A stretch of 64,000 bases of DNA from VAZQ01 sp963763365 (GTDB lineage Bacteria > Pseudomonadota > Alphaproteobacteria > Rhizobiales > Xanthobacteraceae). The stretch is taken from assembly GCA_963763365.1 (NCBI GenBank), contig CAVXOE010000020.1, positions 183,777 through 247,776 on the forward strand, written 5' to 3'. A model generated the notes under the pieces. The model ran no database searches, was not told where the DNA came from, and worked only from the letters and a program-made list of their open reading frames with translations. Below, one piece after another: positions 8,282-17,913 of the stretch. Position 1 is the stretch's first letter; every line of letters starts with the position of its first letter. Made by a program: the position numbers and the translations under genes.

Positions 8282-8827
8282 ATGACACGCATCGCCATCA
8301 TGGACCGCGCCGACATGAACGCCGAACAGGCGCGCGTCTACGACGCCGCCAAGGAATCCAGCGGCATCGTGGGCGGCCCTTACCATGCGTATATCCGATT
8401 GCCGAAATTGTTTGAGGCCGCCCAAAGCATGCGGGCCAGCCTTTCCTCCGGACCGTTGTCCCGCCGCGAGCAACAGATCGTGAATCTCGTCGTCGCACGG
8501 CATTGGAACGCCCGGTATCCGTGGTTCGCGCAGGTGCGCGCTTCGCTCGCCGCCGGTATCGAGCAGGCGGTCATCGACGCGATCAACGCGCGAAAGAGTC
8601 CGAACCTGGCGGATGCGCGCGAGCAGACTTGCTTTGCCGTGGCGCGCGAACTGCTCGCGAACAAGAACCTCAGCGACGAAGCTTATGCCGCGGCGGAGAA
8701 GACGATGGGATTGGAGAGCCTGGTGGCGCTGGTCGCAGCGACCGGGAGCTTTTCGATGACCTGCATGACCGCCAACACGTTCGCAATCGACCCGCCGGCA
8801 GCCAATCCGACGCCGCTCGCGGAGTAG
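8282..8827 (+). CDS. Carboxymuconolactone decarboxylase / AhpD-like family protein
   Basis: 181 residues, all alpha-helical in character. The central block SRREQQIVNLVVARHWNARY, PWFAQVRASLAAGIEQAVIDAI matches the CMD/AhpD fold (family PF02627), in which the NARYEW-like motif follows a helix ending in HWN. The usual redox CxxC pair of AhpD is absent; cysteines occur elsewhere (EQTCFAV and MTCMTAN), so peroxidase activity is not supported. A ribosome binding site GAGGAAA precedes the ATG. It lies 27 bases upstream of a TctC gene, a pairing often seen in catabolic operons, so a role in aromatic or organic-acid breakdown is inferred. Confidence 0.8.
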   Translation: MTRIAIMDRADMNAEQARVYDAAKESSGIVGGPYHAYIRLPKLFEAAQSMRASLSSGPLSRREQQIVNLVVARHWNARYPWFAQVRASLAAGIEQAVIDAINARKSPNLADAREQTCFAVARELLANKNLSDEAYAAAEKTMGLESLVALVAATGSFSMTCMTANTFAIDPPAANPTPLAE

Positions 8828-8854
8828 CGGGCCAATCCCGACGCGGAGGGTGAC

Positions 8855-9835
8855 ATGAAAAAATTTGTGCGCCGCGAATTTCTTCTTGTGGCCGGGCTTG
8901 CAGCCGCCGGCTCCACCCTTTCGCATCCCGCTTTCGCGCAAGCCTATCCGGCCCGGCCGGTGCGGCTGGTCGTGCCCTTCAATGCCGGCGGCAGCACCGA
9001 TCTGGTCGGCCGCATCATCTGCCAATGGCTCACCGAGCGGCTCGGGCAATCGTTTGTCGTCGAGAACAAGCCCGGCGGCGGCACCAACATCGGGACTCAA
9101 CTGGTGGCGAACTCTCCGGCCGACGGCTACACGCTGCTGTATACGGTCTCCACCCACGCCATCAATCCGTCGCTCTACAAATCGCTGCCGTTCGACTTCC
9201 AGCGCGACATCGTTGCCGTCGGAGGCCTCTTCGAATTTCCGATGGTGCTGGTCATGAGCCCGCAGGTGCCGGCCAGGAGCGTCCCCGAGTTCATCGCCTA
9301 CGCCAAGGCCAATCCGGGCAAGGTCAACATCGGCTCGTTCGGCATGCGCACCATCAGCCACCTGTCCATCGAGCTGCTCAAGTCCTCGACCGGCATCGAA
9401 TTCGTTCACGTTCCTTACACCGGCGGCGCGCCGATGCTGACCGACCTGATCTCCGGGCGGATTCAGGCCGGCGTCGATGCGCTGCCGAATTCACTGCCGC
9501 ACATCAGGAGCGGCTCGGTGCGCGCACTCGCGATCCTGTCGCGGACGCGGACGGCTCCGCTTCCCGACGTGCCGACCATGGACGAGGCTATCCCGGGCTT
9601 CGAGGCCACCGCATGGAACGGCGTCGGCGCGCCGAAGGGCACGCCGGCCGAGGTCGTCGCGCGCCTCAACCGCGAGATCAACGCGGGCCTGCAAGACGCG
9701 GTACTGCTCAAGCGTGTGGCCGATGTCGGCGGCGCGCCGATCCGCGCGACGCCCACGGAGATGGCCGCGCTCATCGCCAAGGACACGGACAAGTGGGCCA
9801 AGGTGGTGAAGGCCGCGGGCCTCACGCCGGAATGA
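8855..9835 (+). CDS. TctC/Bug-family periplasmic solute-binding protein
   Basis: 326 residues with a Tat-like or Sec signal (VRREFLLVAGLAAAGSTLSH, cleavage after AFA-QA), then the standard Bug start YPARPVRLVVPFNAGGSTDL, the pocket motif FVVENKPGGGTNIGT, and the block AYAKANPGKVNIGS (PF03401). Such proteins bind carboxylates or other small organic molecules for tripartite tricarboxylate transporters. Membrane subunits TctA and TctB are not nearby, as is usual for the expanded Bug families. GGAGGG precedes the ATG. It is probably co-transcribed with the CMD-family gene 27 bases upstream, suggesting that its ligand is the substrate of that pathway. Confidence 0.93.
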   Translation: MKKFVRREFLLVAGLAAAGSTLSHPAFAQAYPARPVRLVVPFNAGGSTDLVGRIICQWLTERLGQSFVVENKPGGGTNIGTQLVANSPADGYTLLYTVSTHAINPSLYKSLPFDFQRDIVAVGGLFEFPMVLVMSPQVPARSVPEFIAYAKANPGKVNIGSFGMRTISHLSIELLKSSTGIEFVHVPYTGGAPMLTDLISGRIQAGVDALPNSLPHIRSGSVRALAILSRTRTAPLPDVPTMDEAIPGFEATAWNGVGAPKGTPAEVVARLNREINAGLQDAVLLKRVADVGGAPIRATPTEMAALIAKDTDKWAKVVKAAGLTPE

Positions 9836-9899
9836 CGCTCCACCCTTCCCTCGCCTCCCCCGTGAGGTCCGCTAAGTGCCAGAAGGGATACCCCAACAT

Positions 9900-10712
9900 T
9901 TAGACCACAGCCACGATGACGTGTGCCTGAATTTTGGCAGCAACCTCGCCGCCGCCATGTCTGTCCGCAATCGCGGATGCGACGTAGTCGGTTGCGGATT
10001 CCAGTTTTCCCGCGCCTCTGGCCTCGATTTCGTTGCGAAGAAGAGTTCCCTGACAATAGGCAACGGCAGGAAGGCGCGGTGAGGATGCGCGGCTTTGTTC
10101 GGCTCTCGTCTCGATAACGACACGGGAGAAACCTGCGTCCTCCAGCTCGCTACGGATCAGGGCCGTATCGTGGTAACCGTGCGGCGTGCGTGCCAAAAAG
10201 CGCGGCGGATCGTTCGGAAAAATCTTTGCGAGAGCGTTCGTCACATCATCCGCAAAAACGTTCTCCTCGAGGCGATCCCATACGCTGAATAAGAAATGTC
10301 CTCCGGGCTTCAGGACTCGCCTTGCTTCGCGGTAGCCAGCCGTGCGGTCGGGAAAGAACATCGCGCCGAACTGGCAACAAACGAGATCGAAGGTCGCATT
10401 TTCAAACGGTAGCGCCAGAGCATCCGCTTGGCGCCAGCTGATGCGATTGTCGGGAGGTTGTCGCGATGCGGCGTAGTCGACCATCGGCTGGTTGAGGTCG
10501 GTTACGACATAGCTTGCGCCCCGGGGCAGTCTTGGCGCCAATGCGCGAGTGACAACCCCGCTGCCCGCGGCGGTTTCCAAAACGGCGCTTGGCGACAAGG
10601 CCGCTGCGCGTTGTGCAATATCCGCGGCGTACGGCTCGAAAATCAACGGCACCATATAGCGGTCGTAGTTTTCCGGAATCGAGCCGGCGAACACCTTGTC
10701 AGTTTCCAACAT
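9900..10712 (-). CDS. Class I SAM-dependent methyltransferase
   Basis: 270 residues. The Rossmann-type SAM-binding motif I is VLETAAGSGVVTRALA (about residues 44-59). It is followed by VVTDLNQPMVDYA (acidic residue binding the ribose), WRQADALALPFENATFDLVC and the post-III block RVLKPGGHFLFSVW, typical of the UbiE/Methyltransf_11 type. The acceptor cannot be told from sequence. It is transcribed towards the TctC gene (convergent, 64 bases apart) and divergently from the SDR. The C-terminal part is Ala/Gly-rich and less conserved-looking. Confidence 0.85.
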   Translation of the reverse strand: MLETDKVFAGSIPENYDRYMVPLIFEPYAADIAQRAAALSPSAVLETAAGSGVVTRALAPRLPRGASYVVTDLNQPMVDYAASRQPPDNRISWRQADALALPFENATFDLVCCQFGAMFFPDRTAGYREARRVLKPGGHFLFSVWDRLEENVFADDVTNALAKIFPNDPPRFLARTPHGYHDTALIRSELEDAGFSRVVIETRAEQSRASSPRLPAVAYCQGTLLRNEIEARGAGKLESATDYVASAIADRHGGGEVAAKIQAHVIVAVV

Positions 10713-11026
10713 GGCTTATCACTCGTCACCCGTTTGATGGCCCGCATGACTACCATATGATCGTCCACAGTGGGTCATAGGCGGAATGCTCAATTTGAGC
10801 CCGAGATGGCGGCTTTCCACCCCATGGCGATCGGAAAAATCGGTCCACGCGTCGGCAACCAGTGATAGTTGGCCGGCGGCGCAAATGTGTCCGCGCCTTA
10901 GACTCACCGGCTGCTAGTATCGCTTTGGTTTGGAAGCTCGCTTCGGTGAAGCGGAGAATTCAAGCGAACTTCCGAACCGCGACGCCAGAGAATCAATTCA
11001 ACGAAGGCGGCCTTGGAGATCGCAAG
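10713..11026. other. Divergent intergenic region
   Basis: 314 bases between the methyltransferase (minus) and SDR (plus) start codons. It must carry both promoters, but no clear -35/-10 pair or inverted repeat was recognised. GGAG at 11014-11017 is the SDR ribosome binding site. Confidence 0.45.
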
Positions 11027-11790
11027 ATGACTGGACAACTGCAGGACAAGGTGGCGATCGTCACCGGCGCGAGCAACGGCATCGGCCGCGCCATCGCCGA
11101 GACGTTCGCCGCGGAGGGCGCGAAGACCGTGCTGGTGGCACGGCGCGCCAAGCTCCTGGACGAGGTCGCGGCCGGCATCGAGGCCAAGGGCGGCACGGCG
11201 CTGCCGGTGCCGGCCGATCTCACCAGCGAGGAGCAGATCGCCGCGCTGTTCGACAGTGCGGTCAAAGCCTACGGCCGCCTCGACGTGCTGGTGAACAATG
11301 CCGGGATTTCGACGCCCAAGAACACCGAGGACATCACGCTGCAATACTGGCAGCGACGCGCTCGCCATCAACATCACCGCACCGTTCCTGTGCAGCCGCG
11401 AGGCGATCCGCATCATGAAGGCGCAAACGCCGCAGGGCGGGCGCATCATCAACATCGGCAGCATCTCGCAGAAGACGCCGCGGCCGGACTCGCTGCTGCT
11501 ACGCGGTGTGCAAGCACGGCCTCCAGGGCATGACGCATCAGCTGACGATGGACGGGCGAAAATACGGCGTGGTGTCGTCGATCATCCATCCGGGCGCGAC
11601 GCTGTCCTCGTTCACGACGCGGCATGGGCGGACGAAAGCCGGAGCGGGCGCGACGCCCGAGGATTACGTGATGGCCGCCGAGGACGTGGCCAAGGTCGCG
11701 CTGCTGATGGCGTCGCTGCCGCCGGAGGTGAATTTGTATGAGTCGACCATTTTGCCGAACAACATGCGGAGCTTTATCGGGCGGGGATAG
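11027..11790 (+). pseudogene. Short-chain dehydrogenase/reductase, interrupted by two frameshifts
   Basis: The first frame gives MTGQLQDKVAIVTGASNGIG (TGxxxGIG cofactor motif) through LDVLVNNAGISTP (NNAG motif) to about 11353. The next +1 frame continues ALAINITAPFLCSREAIRIM and GGRIINIGSISQKTPRPDS to about 11490. After a further +1 shift comes YAVCKHGLQGMTHQ, which holds the catalytic YxxxK, and IIHPGATLSSFTT to the stop. Removing one base near 11354-11357 and one near 11493-11499 (in a CTGCTGCT run) restores a full SDR of about 253 residues with Ser, Tyr and Lys all present. As written the gene is broken, but sequencing error is a strong alternative. GGAG precedes the start. Confidence 0.85.
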
Positions 11791-11898
11791 ACGACATCGG
11801 AATTGGCAAAGGCACTAATCCGTCTTGGCGCTCTAAATCCTTCGCGCCGCCGAAGCAGGCTTCGAGGCTTGCAACGCCTCTCACCTTCAATACGCGCC

Positions 11899-12093
11899 TC
11901 AAGGCGCTTTCACCTTGCGGCGCTCAAGGCTGACCTGTAATTCGCTTTCAAGAAATTCCCGAAGCTGTCTTTGACGAACCGCAAGATTCATAATGTGCTG
12001 GGCAACCCTGAACACCCGTTCCGATGCCTCTTCCGCATCAGGAAGCTCAGAGGCGTAGAGTCTCTTGGCAGCTTGGAGTTTATTGTTCGACAT
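11899..12093 (-). CDS. Small helical hypothetical protein, 64 aa
   Basis: Starts MSNNKLQAAKRLYASELPDA and continues with an almost wholly helical, charged sequence (FRVAQHIMNLAVRQRQLREF) ending in Lys/Arg. GGGGACGACG precedes the ATG at 12093 and supports this start over one 78 bases upstream. The protein is probably cytoplasmic and could be a small regulator or an antitoxin-like helix bundle, but no family is recognised. It is convergent with the broken SDR gene. Confidence 0.55.
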   Translation of the reverse strand: MSNNKLQAAKRLYASELPDAEEASERVFRVAQHIMNLAVRQRQLREFLESELQVSLERRKVKAP

Positions 12094-12416
12094 CGTCGTC
12101 CCCGGCCTGAAGCGCAGTTGCGCAGGACAGAGAATCAATGCAGGGCAATTCGTACAAGCATGCCGGCCCAATAATCCAGCGCTGTGTCATTTGAGACTCA
12201 CATTCGACGATGCCCGTGGGGCCTCCCGGTTGTTCCGGCCACCCTCGGGCGCATCGACTAACAGTGATGTTTGCTGCACTGCGTGAGGCGTAGCCCCTGG
12301 CGGCAGATGCCCGGGCTGTGAAGTCGAGTCCAGTTCCGGTGCGAAGCGGACATCAGGCAACTATCGGCGGGCACCGAACCGACAGCGAACGACCCATTGC
12401 GGAAATCGAGCGGCCG
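12094..12416. other. Intergenic stretch
   Basis: 323 bases between the 64-aa gene and the VOC gene, both on the minus strand. No gene-like frame with a ribosome binding site, no repeat family copy and no terminator was recognised. Confidence 0.45.
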
Positions 12417-12812
12417 TCAGTTCTTCGGCTGCTCCCAGTCGTGTTCGGAAACGTCGAACACGATGCCGTTGACGTCCTTGAATTTCACTTCCGCGTCGAT
12501 GCCCGGATATTGCGGGAGCTTCATGAAGAACTCGCCGCCGTGCTGCTTGATCTTCTGCTCCGTCGCGCTTTCGCTATCGACCACGAAGCCGAAGTGATGC
12601 AGCCCCGCGAAATCCGGCCCGCCCTTGCTGCCCTTGGCGCCTTCGGGGAATTGCAGCAGGGTGAGGTTCATCACGCCGTCCGACAGCGAGATGGCATTGC
12701 CGATCGGTGCTTCGACCTTCTTCACCCGCTTGAGTTCGAACACGCCTTCGTAAAAGGCCGCGGCCTTTTCGAGGTCGGGGACCTGGATGGCGATGTGTCT
12801 GATCTTGGCCAT
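12417..12812 (-). CDS. VOC-family (glyoxalase/dioxygenase fold) protein
   Basis: 131 residues, one VOC unit pair. It starts MAKIRHIAIQVPDLEKAAAF, continues with YEGVFELKRVKKV, and after GLHHFGFVVDS comes GIDAEVKFKDVNGIVFDVSE. His (HIAIQV), His (LHHFGF) and Glu/Asp at the end match the usual metal-ligand positions of glyoxalase I or extradiol-type folds. The ATG at 12812 with GCGGAGCG upstream is chosen over an in-frame start 75 bases earlier. The substrate is unknown. It is divergent from the ABC_sub_bind gene. Confidence 0.85.
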   Translation of the reverse strand: MAKIRHIAIQVPDLEKAAAFYEGVFELKRVKKVEAPIGNAISLSDGVMNLTLLQFPEGAKGSKGGPDFAGLHHFGFVVDSESATEQKIKQHGGEFFMKLPQYPGIDAEVKFKDVNGIVFDVSEHDWEQPKN

Positions 12813-12995
12813 GGCGCGCTCCGCTGAGTGACTGGCTGCAAATCTGGCTGCATCATAGATAGCGCTGCATAGATAGCACCGCACCATGCGCGATGGAACG
12901 CGCCCTGGACCCCGCCATGTGCTAAAGCATCAATCGAGCGGCTTCTCTTGGCGGTGATACCCGCCTTCACGCCGCGCCGCAGGGCGAGCAGATTG

Positions 12996-13971
12996 ATGAG
13001 ACGACGCGACTTCATGACCGGAATTGCCGGGTCGGCGGCGACATGGCCGCTGATGGTTCACGCTCAGCAGCCACCGTTACCGCTCGTTGGCTTGCTTGTG
13101 TTGCCCGATCCGTTCATGGGTCGTTTGCAGGCGTTTCACCAGGGTTTGCACGACCTCGGCTTTCAAGCCGGCCGAAACGTCACTATCGAACAAAATTGGG
13201 ATGGCCAATACGGCAGCTTGCCCGCCGCGGCCGCCGATTTGGTTCGCCACAAGGTGAACGTGATCGTCGCTGCAAGCACTCCCGGCGCTTTGGCTGCCAA
13301 AGCGGAGACAACGACCGTGCCGATCGTCTTCAATGTCGGCGTCGATCCGGTTGAAGCGGGGCTGGTCGCCAGTCTCAACAGACCGGGCGGCAACCTTACG
13401 GGCGTCAGCAATCTGAACGTCGAACTGGGATCGAAGCAGCTTGAACTTCTCCATGAGGTCGTGCCCTCGGCCGCCGGTATCGCGGTTCTGGTGAATCCGA
13501 CAAGTCCGGCCTTTGCCGAGCCGCTCGTGCGTCAGTTGCAAGCCGCAGCGCAGGTCCGCAAGCTGCGGCTCCCCGTATTGCGAGCAAGCAGCGAACCGGA
13601 GTTTGAGTCCGCATTTGCCTCTCTCGCCGAATTGCGCGCTGGGGCGCTGGTCATAGGGTCCGATCCATTCTTGAACAGCCGCAGCGAACAGCTCGCCGCA
13701 ATTGCACTACGGTACCGGATGCCCACCATGCATCAAATCCGCGAGTTTCCTGCTGCCGGCGGGTTGATGGGCTATGGCAACTACCTTCCGGAGTCATATC
13801 GCCTGATGGGGAATTACACGGCTCGAAATCCTGAAGGGCGAAAAGCCATCGGACTTGCCGGTACAACAGGCCACAAAGATCGAGCTCGTCATCAATCTAA
13901 AAACTGCGAAATCCCTTGGACTTGCTCTGCCTGTCTCGTTGCTCGCGCGCGCCGACGAGGTGATCGAATAG
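12996..13971 (+). pseudogene. ABC_sub_bind (PF04392) substrate-binding protein, one frameshift near the end
   Basis: Signal MRRRDFMTGIAGSAATWPLM ending in HAQQ, then LVGLLVLPDPFMGRLQAFHQ (the usual GF/GL start of the mature domain), IAVLVNPTSPAF, and GGLMGYGNYLPESYRLMGNY, all hallmarks of the family. After TAR the frame is lost, but in the +1 frame the expected end follows: ILKGEKPSDLPVQQATKIEL, VINLKTAKSLGLALP, ADEVIE, stop at 13971. Dropping one A from the AAA at 13826-13828 restores a complete protein of about 325 residues. A single homopolymer insertion suggests sequencing error rather than decay. It would be a periplasmic binding protein of an ABC importer whose other subunits are not in the window. 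Confidence 0.85.
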
Positions 13972-14028
13972 CGAGCAGTCACGCTGCGGTTGCCTACCGC
14001 AAGGGTTCCGGTTCGGCCGCGATCTGAT

Positions 14029-15672
14029 ATGTTTATCGATCCGGCCCATGGGCCGCGAAGCCCGAAATTCGCGGAGCAAAAAATAAATCGACGTCAGTTG
14101 ATGGCGGGTGCGGCGATGTTGGCTTTCGCGCCCCCTGCCGCGCTGGCCCAGGCAAGTACGCTGAGCAAGGCGGTTCGGACCATGGAGAACATGGAACCTA
14201 CCGTTCCCCGCCCCGAGCAAGACGCCGCAGCGCTCAGGAAGTTGGCGGAGTTGCAGGCCAGGATCGGCAAGAAGCCGAACATTGTTTGGCTGCTGATCGA
14301 CGACATGGGCTGGGGCGATCCAGGTTGCTACGGCGGCGGAGCCGCGATCGGCGCTGCTACGCCCAACATCGACCGTCTGGCACAAGAGGGATTGAAACTC
14401 ACCTCCGCCTACTCGCAGCCGACTTGCACACCCACACGCTCGGCGATTCTCACCGGCCGGCTACCGGTGCGCACGGGCCTCATACGGCCGATCCTCGCGG
14501 GCGACAAGATTACCAAGAACCCGTGGGCCGACGAAATCTCGCTGCCCAAGCTCTTGAGCGACGCCGGCTACACCACGGTGCTGACGGGTAAGTGGCACGT
14601 CGGTGAATCCGTGGGCATGCGACCGCACGACGTCGGGTTCGACGAGTATTACGGCTACTACCCCGCGCAGAAGGAGTTGTCGCAGTCGGTCGACAAGCGC
14701 CGCTATCCTGACCTCGTGCTCAACCCGGAACGGCTCGCGCAATTGCACGAGACCGGCGCGAGCGAAGCACTGGTGCATGGTTTCAAGGGTGGCGCGACCA
14801 CGGACGTGCGGCAAGTAAAGAGCATCGAAGACATCGCCGAAGCCGACCGCCTGCTCAAGGAGTTCACGGTCCAGAAAATTCCCGAGTTGGCCAAGGCCGG
14901 CAAGCCCTTCTTTCTGGAACACGCTTTTATGAAGGTCCACGCGGACAATTTCGCGTCCAAGGAGTTCGAGGGCAAGAGCGGAAGCAAATATCCGTACAAG
15001 GACGCGGTGGTCGAGGTCGACGCTTACATTGGTGAAATCGTCAAGGCGCTCGACGATGCAAAACTGCTCGACAACACATTCATCTTCGTGACCTCCGACA
15101 ACGGTCCGCAATTGGATAGCTGGCCCGACAGCGGCTACTCGCCATTCAAAGGAGCCAAGACCACGCCCTGGGAAGCGGGCGTGCGCGTGCCGGGTATCGC
15201 TTACTGGAAGGGCGTCATCAAACCTGGCCGCCAAAGCGACGATTTGTTCGACCTGATGGACCTGTTCAATACGTCGCTGACGCTGGCCGGGATCGGCACA
15301 GATAAGCTGGCGACCGACCGCTATTACGACGGCATCGACCAGACCTCATTTCTGCTGGTCGACGACGGCCGCTCCAAACGCGAGAAGGTTTACATCTGGG
15401 CGCAGGCCGACCTGATGGCGATGCGGATGTATGAGTACAAGATCCACGTCAAAGTCGTCGAAGCGAAGGCGCAATGGCTGTGGACCGACATGTCCACGAT
15501 CACCGACGTCGGCCTCGCGCCGTGGCTGTTCAACCTCTACATCGACCCGAAGGAGGAATACCCGGTCGGACATCGACAGAACGCCTGGCTGGCGTCCATG
15601 GCGGCGGAGATGAAAGCCCATGCGGCGACGTTCAAGAAGTACCCACCGAAGAACATCGGACTAGCGCAGTAG
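14029..15672 (+). CDS. Arylsulfatase-family (type I sulfatase) protein, Tat-like signal
   Basis: 547 residues. The export signal contains NRRQLMAGAAMLAFAPPAAL. Metal-binding DD is in NIVWLLIDDMGWGDPG (about residue 91). The active-site motif is QPTCTPTRSAILTGR with Cys at about residue 133, matching C-x-P-x-R, where the Cys is converted to formylglycine. GKWHVG and FVTSDNGPQ supply further catalytic and metal residues. The ATG at 14029 is chosen over a TTG 39 bases upstream; no strong ribosome binding site is seen. It should hydrolyse sulfate esters in the periplasm. The formylglycine-generating enzyme is not in the window. It is followed 79 bases later by a cupin gene in the same direction. 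Confidence 0.9.
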   Translation: MFIDPAHGPRSPKFAEQKINRRQLMAGAAMLAFAPPAALAQASTLSKAVRTMENMEPTVPRPEQDAAALRKLAELQARIGKKPNIVWLLIDDMGWGDPGCYGGGAAIGAATPNIDRLAQEGLKLTSAYSQPTCTPTRSAILTGRLPVRTGLIRPILAGDKITKNPWADEISLPKLLSDAGYTTVLTGKWHVGESVGMRPHDVGFDEYYGYYPAQKELSQSVDKRRYPDLVLNPERLAQLHETGASEALVHGFKGGATTDVRQVKSIEDIAEADRLLKEFTVQKIPELAKAGKPFFLEHAFMKVHADNFASKEFEGKSGSKYPYKDAVVEVDAYIGEIVKALDDAKLLDNTFIFVTSDNGPQLDSWPDSGYSPFKGAKTTPWEAGVRVPGIAYWKGVIKPGRQSDDLFDLMDLFNTSLTLAGIGTDKLATDRYYDGIDQTSFLLVDDGRSKREKVYIWAQADLMAMRMYEYKIHVKVVEAKAQWLWTDMSTITDVGLAPWLFNLYIDPKEEYPVGHRQNAWLASMAAEMKAHAATFKKYPPKNIGLAQ

Positions 15673-15751
15673 GGAGCCGATTGCTCAGATCAATCGTCCT
15701 TGTGCGCTGCCTTTGTGTCGTCATCCATGAGACCCAGGGTAAGAGGCTGAG

Positions 15752-16564
15752 ATGGCCATCGCATTCAACCAAGCCACCGTCGCGGCAGAACCGGCCGGAC
15801 ACGGCGTCGTTCGGCAGAGACTGCTGACGGATGAGCGCGTCTCCGGCACGAATGTTCTGCTTGAGCGTCTGACGCTCGAGGCTGGTACGACGATCCAGCT
15901 CGAACCGACGGCAACGTCTCTGATCTGGCTTCACCTGCTGGCAGGCGAGGCCAAGCTCGACACGCTCTATACCAACCAGATGACGGACACCCATTCGGCC
16001 TTTCTGCCACCTGGCTTCAGCGGCTCGCTGTCGACCGAGAAAGGCGCGAGCCTGCTTTATGCCGAAGTCTTGAATGGCGGAGGAAGCGATCTTCCGCGTC
16101 TCATGGTCGTTAACTGGACGCGAGAACCGGTCTTCAAGTCGGAGCGTGATGCCCGCAAGCGCATCGCACTCGTGAGCGACGAGGTATGCAGCACGAAGGC
16201 GATCAAGATCGAGATGGTGATCTACCCGCCGGGCAGCGGGTCGGCGAGCCATCATCAAGCGGGCGCCGCCTTTTTCATGTACGTCATGGACGGACGCGGC
16301 ACGGCCGCGACGAAGGATCAGTCATTCTCACTGCAGCGGGGCGACTTGATCTATTTTCCCCATCGGGAGCAGCGATCTATCAACGCCGCGGACAATAGCG
16401 AGCTCCGCTTCCTCGCATTTTACGTGCCGGGCGAATTCAAGACCGTTTGGGCTGATCCGCGCGAAGCGAGCGCGTGGCGCTCCACCCGCCTCGACATCAA
16501 CGGCTACCAGACCCTGAACGATCAGAAAGATAGCCGCAATAGTCGCGCCGGAGGCGCTTTCTGA
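15752..16564 (+). CDS. Cupin-domain protein, 270 aa
   Basis: A bicupin-like protein. The first half is a degenerate beta-barrel (LEAGTTIQLEPTATSLIWLH). The second half has the fuller cupin motifs: YPPGSGSASHHQAGAAFFMY (the His pair and Glu/Gln positions of motif 1) and RGDLIYFPHREQRS (motif 2, with His). Metal binding is likely only in the second domain. No signal peptide. It may be an isomerase, oxygenase or regulator of a catabolic pathway. It is probably in one transcript with the sulfatase and converges on a TctC gene. AAGAGGCTGAG precedes the start. Confidence 0.75.
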   Translation: MAIAFNQATVAAEPAGHGVVRQRLLTDERVSGTNVLLERLTLEAGTTIQLEPTATSLIWLHLLAGEAKLDTLYTNQMTDTHSAFLPPGFSGSLSTEKGASLLYAEVLNGGGSDLPRLMVVNWTREPVFKSERDARKRIALVSDEVCSTKAIKIEMVIYPPGSGSASHHQAGAAFFMYVMDGRGTAATKDQSFSLQRGDLIYFPHREQRSINAADNSELRFLAFYVPGEFKTVWADPREASAWRSTRLDINGYQTLNDQKDSRNSRAGGAF

Positions 16565-16632
16565 TAGCGCCGGACGGCATTTATCAGGTGGTCCGCGAGG
16601 TGATCGCGCAATATCTCGCGCTTTCGCGCGGG

Positions 16633-17628
16633 TTACTCGGCCTTGATGCCTGCGAATTTGATCACCTTGGCCCACTTCTCGGTTTCGTTCGCAATGAATT
16701 TCGTGAACTCACCGGGCGAGGAGGAGAACGACAGGGCACCTAGGTCCGCGAGCCGGGCCTTGATGCCCGGATCGACGAGCGCGGCGTTGACCTCCATGTT
16801 GAGCCGATCGATGATCTCCGTCGGCGTCGCCTTCGGCGCGCAGAGCCCACACCAGCCGCTCGCCGCAAAGCCCGGCACGGTTTCGGCCACCGTCGGGACG
16901 GCCGGCAATACGTCCAGTCGCGCCGGACTCGCCACCGCGAGCGCGCGCAGCCGGCCGGTCCTGACGTGATCGATCGCCGTGGGGACCGCGTCGATCCCTG
17001 TCTGCACCTGCCCACCAATGAGATCGGTCAACGCCGCCGGCGAACCGCGATAGCGCACCACCACGATATCGACGCCGGTCATCATCTTGAGAAGCTCACC
17101 GGCGAGATCGGGTGCAGTCGCGAGCCCGGGTGTCGCGATATTGACCTTGCCGGGATTGGCCTTGGCATAAGCGATCAGTTCCGGGACCGTTGCGACCGGA
17201 AACGAAGGGTGCGCTAAGAGGATGAGCGGAATGTGGTTGATGCTGGCGATCGGCGCAAAGTCACGCAGGAAGTTGTAACCGAGCTTGGTGAACAGCGTGG
17301 CGTTGATCGCGGCAGCCGCGGCTGTCACGAGCAGCGTGTAGCCGTCAGCGGGAGCACGCGCGACCGCCTCGGTTCCGATATTGTTTCCGGCGCCCGGCCG
17401 GTTTTCGACGACGAACGGCTGGCCAAGCCGCTCCGACAACCACTGGCCGATCAGGCGCGCCGCGAGGTCGATCGGGCCGCCGGCGGGGACGGCGACGATG
17501 ATGCGCACGGCCCGCGACGGATAGGCTTGCGCCTGCGCGATCCGCGACACCGCCGGTGCCGCGGCGGTGCCGGCAATCAGACGCAGAAATGCGCGGCGGC
17601 TGGAAAAAGGCGGCAGCGTTTTCATCAT
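16633..17628 (-). CDS. TctC/Bug-family periplasmic solute-binding protein
   Basis: 331 residues. The signal has a twin-arginine-like SRRAFLRLIAGTAAAPAVSR and cleavage near AQA-QA. The mature protein starts YPSRAVRIIVAVPAGGPIDL, then FVVENRPGAGNNIGTEAVAR and AYAKANPGKVNIATPGLATA, all standard PF03401 blocks. An ATG one codon downstream (17625) is equally possible. It converges on the cupin gene (68 bases between the stops) and has no TctA/TctB nearby. The ligand is unknown. Confidence 0.92.
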   Translation of the reverse strand: MMKTLPPFSSRRAFLRLIAGTAAAPAVSRIAQAQAYPSRAVRIIVAVPAGGPIDLAARLIGQWLSERLGQPFVVENRPGAGNNIGTEAVARAPADGYTLLVTAAAAAINATLFTKLGYNFLRDFAPIASINHIPLILLAHPSFPVATVPELIAYAKANPGKVNIATPGLATAPDLAGELLKMMTGVDIVVVRYRGSPAALTDLIGGQVQTGIDAVPTAIDHVRTGRLRALAVASPARLDVLPAVPTVAETVPGFAASGWCGLCAPKATPTEIIDRLNMEVNAALVDPGIKARLADLGALSFSSSPGEFTKFIANETEKWAKVIKFAGIKAE

Positions 17629-17838
17629 GAACCCACGGTCTGAGAAGCCAGTGTCAACATATCACCGCGGCGCAAAGCCGAGAACGCGGAATGTCGCGGA
17701 CATGGCGACACCTGCCGCCGGCCTCATCCCGGTCGACGTGACTCGAGATAGAGCCAGCCCCGGTCGATCGGTCGCACGAATGGCTGACTGATCCCCGTAA
17801 ATTCGATAAGCTGCAATCCGACCCTAGGTCCTATGTGG

Positions 17839-17889
17839 CGGGGACCGCAACGCACATTGCTTCCGATTGCTGACGAAGTGATCGAATGA
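17839..17889 (+). pseudogene. Second short remnant of an ABC_sub_bind C-terminus
   Basis: The frame reads RGPQRTLLPIADEVIE and a stop, matching the last residues of PF04392 proteins (TLLARADEVIE and similar). Only about 16 codons are recognisable. It ends 24 bases before the start of the small gene at 17914, suggesting a former binding-protein gene was deleted at this spot. Confidence 0.55.
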
Positions 17890-17913
17890 TCTCGCGCTCT
17901 GGAGGAGAGAGAA

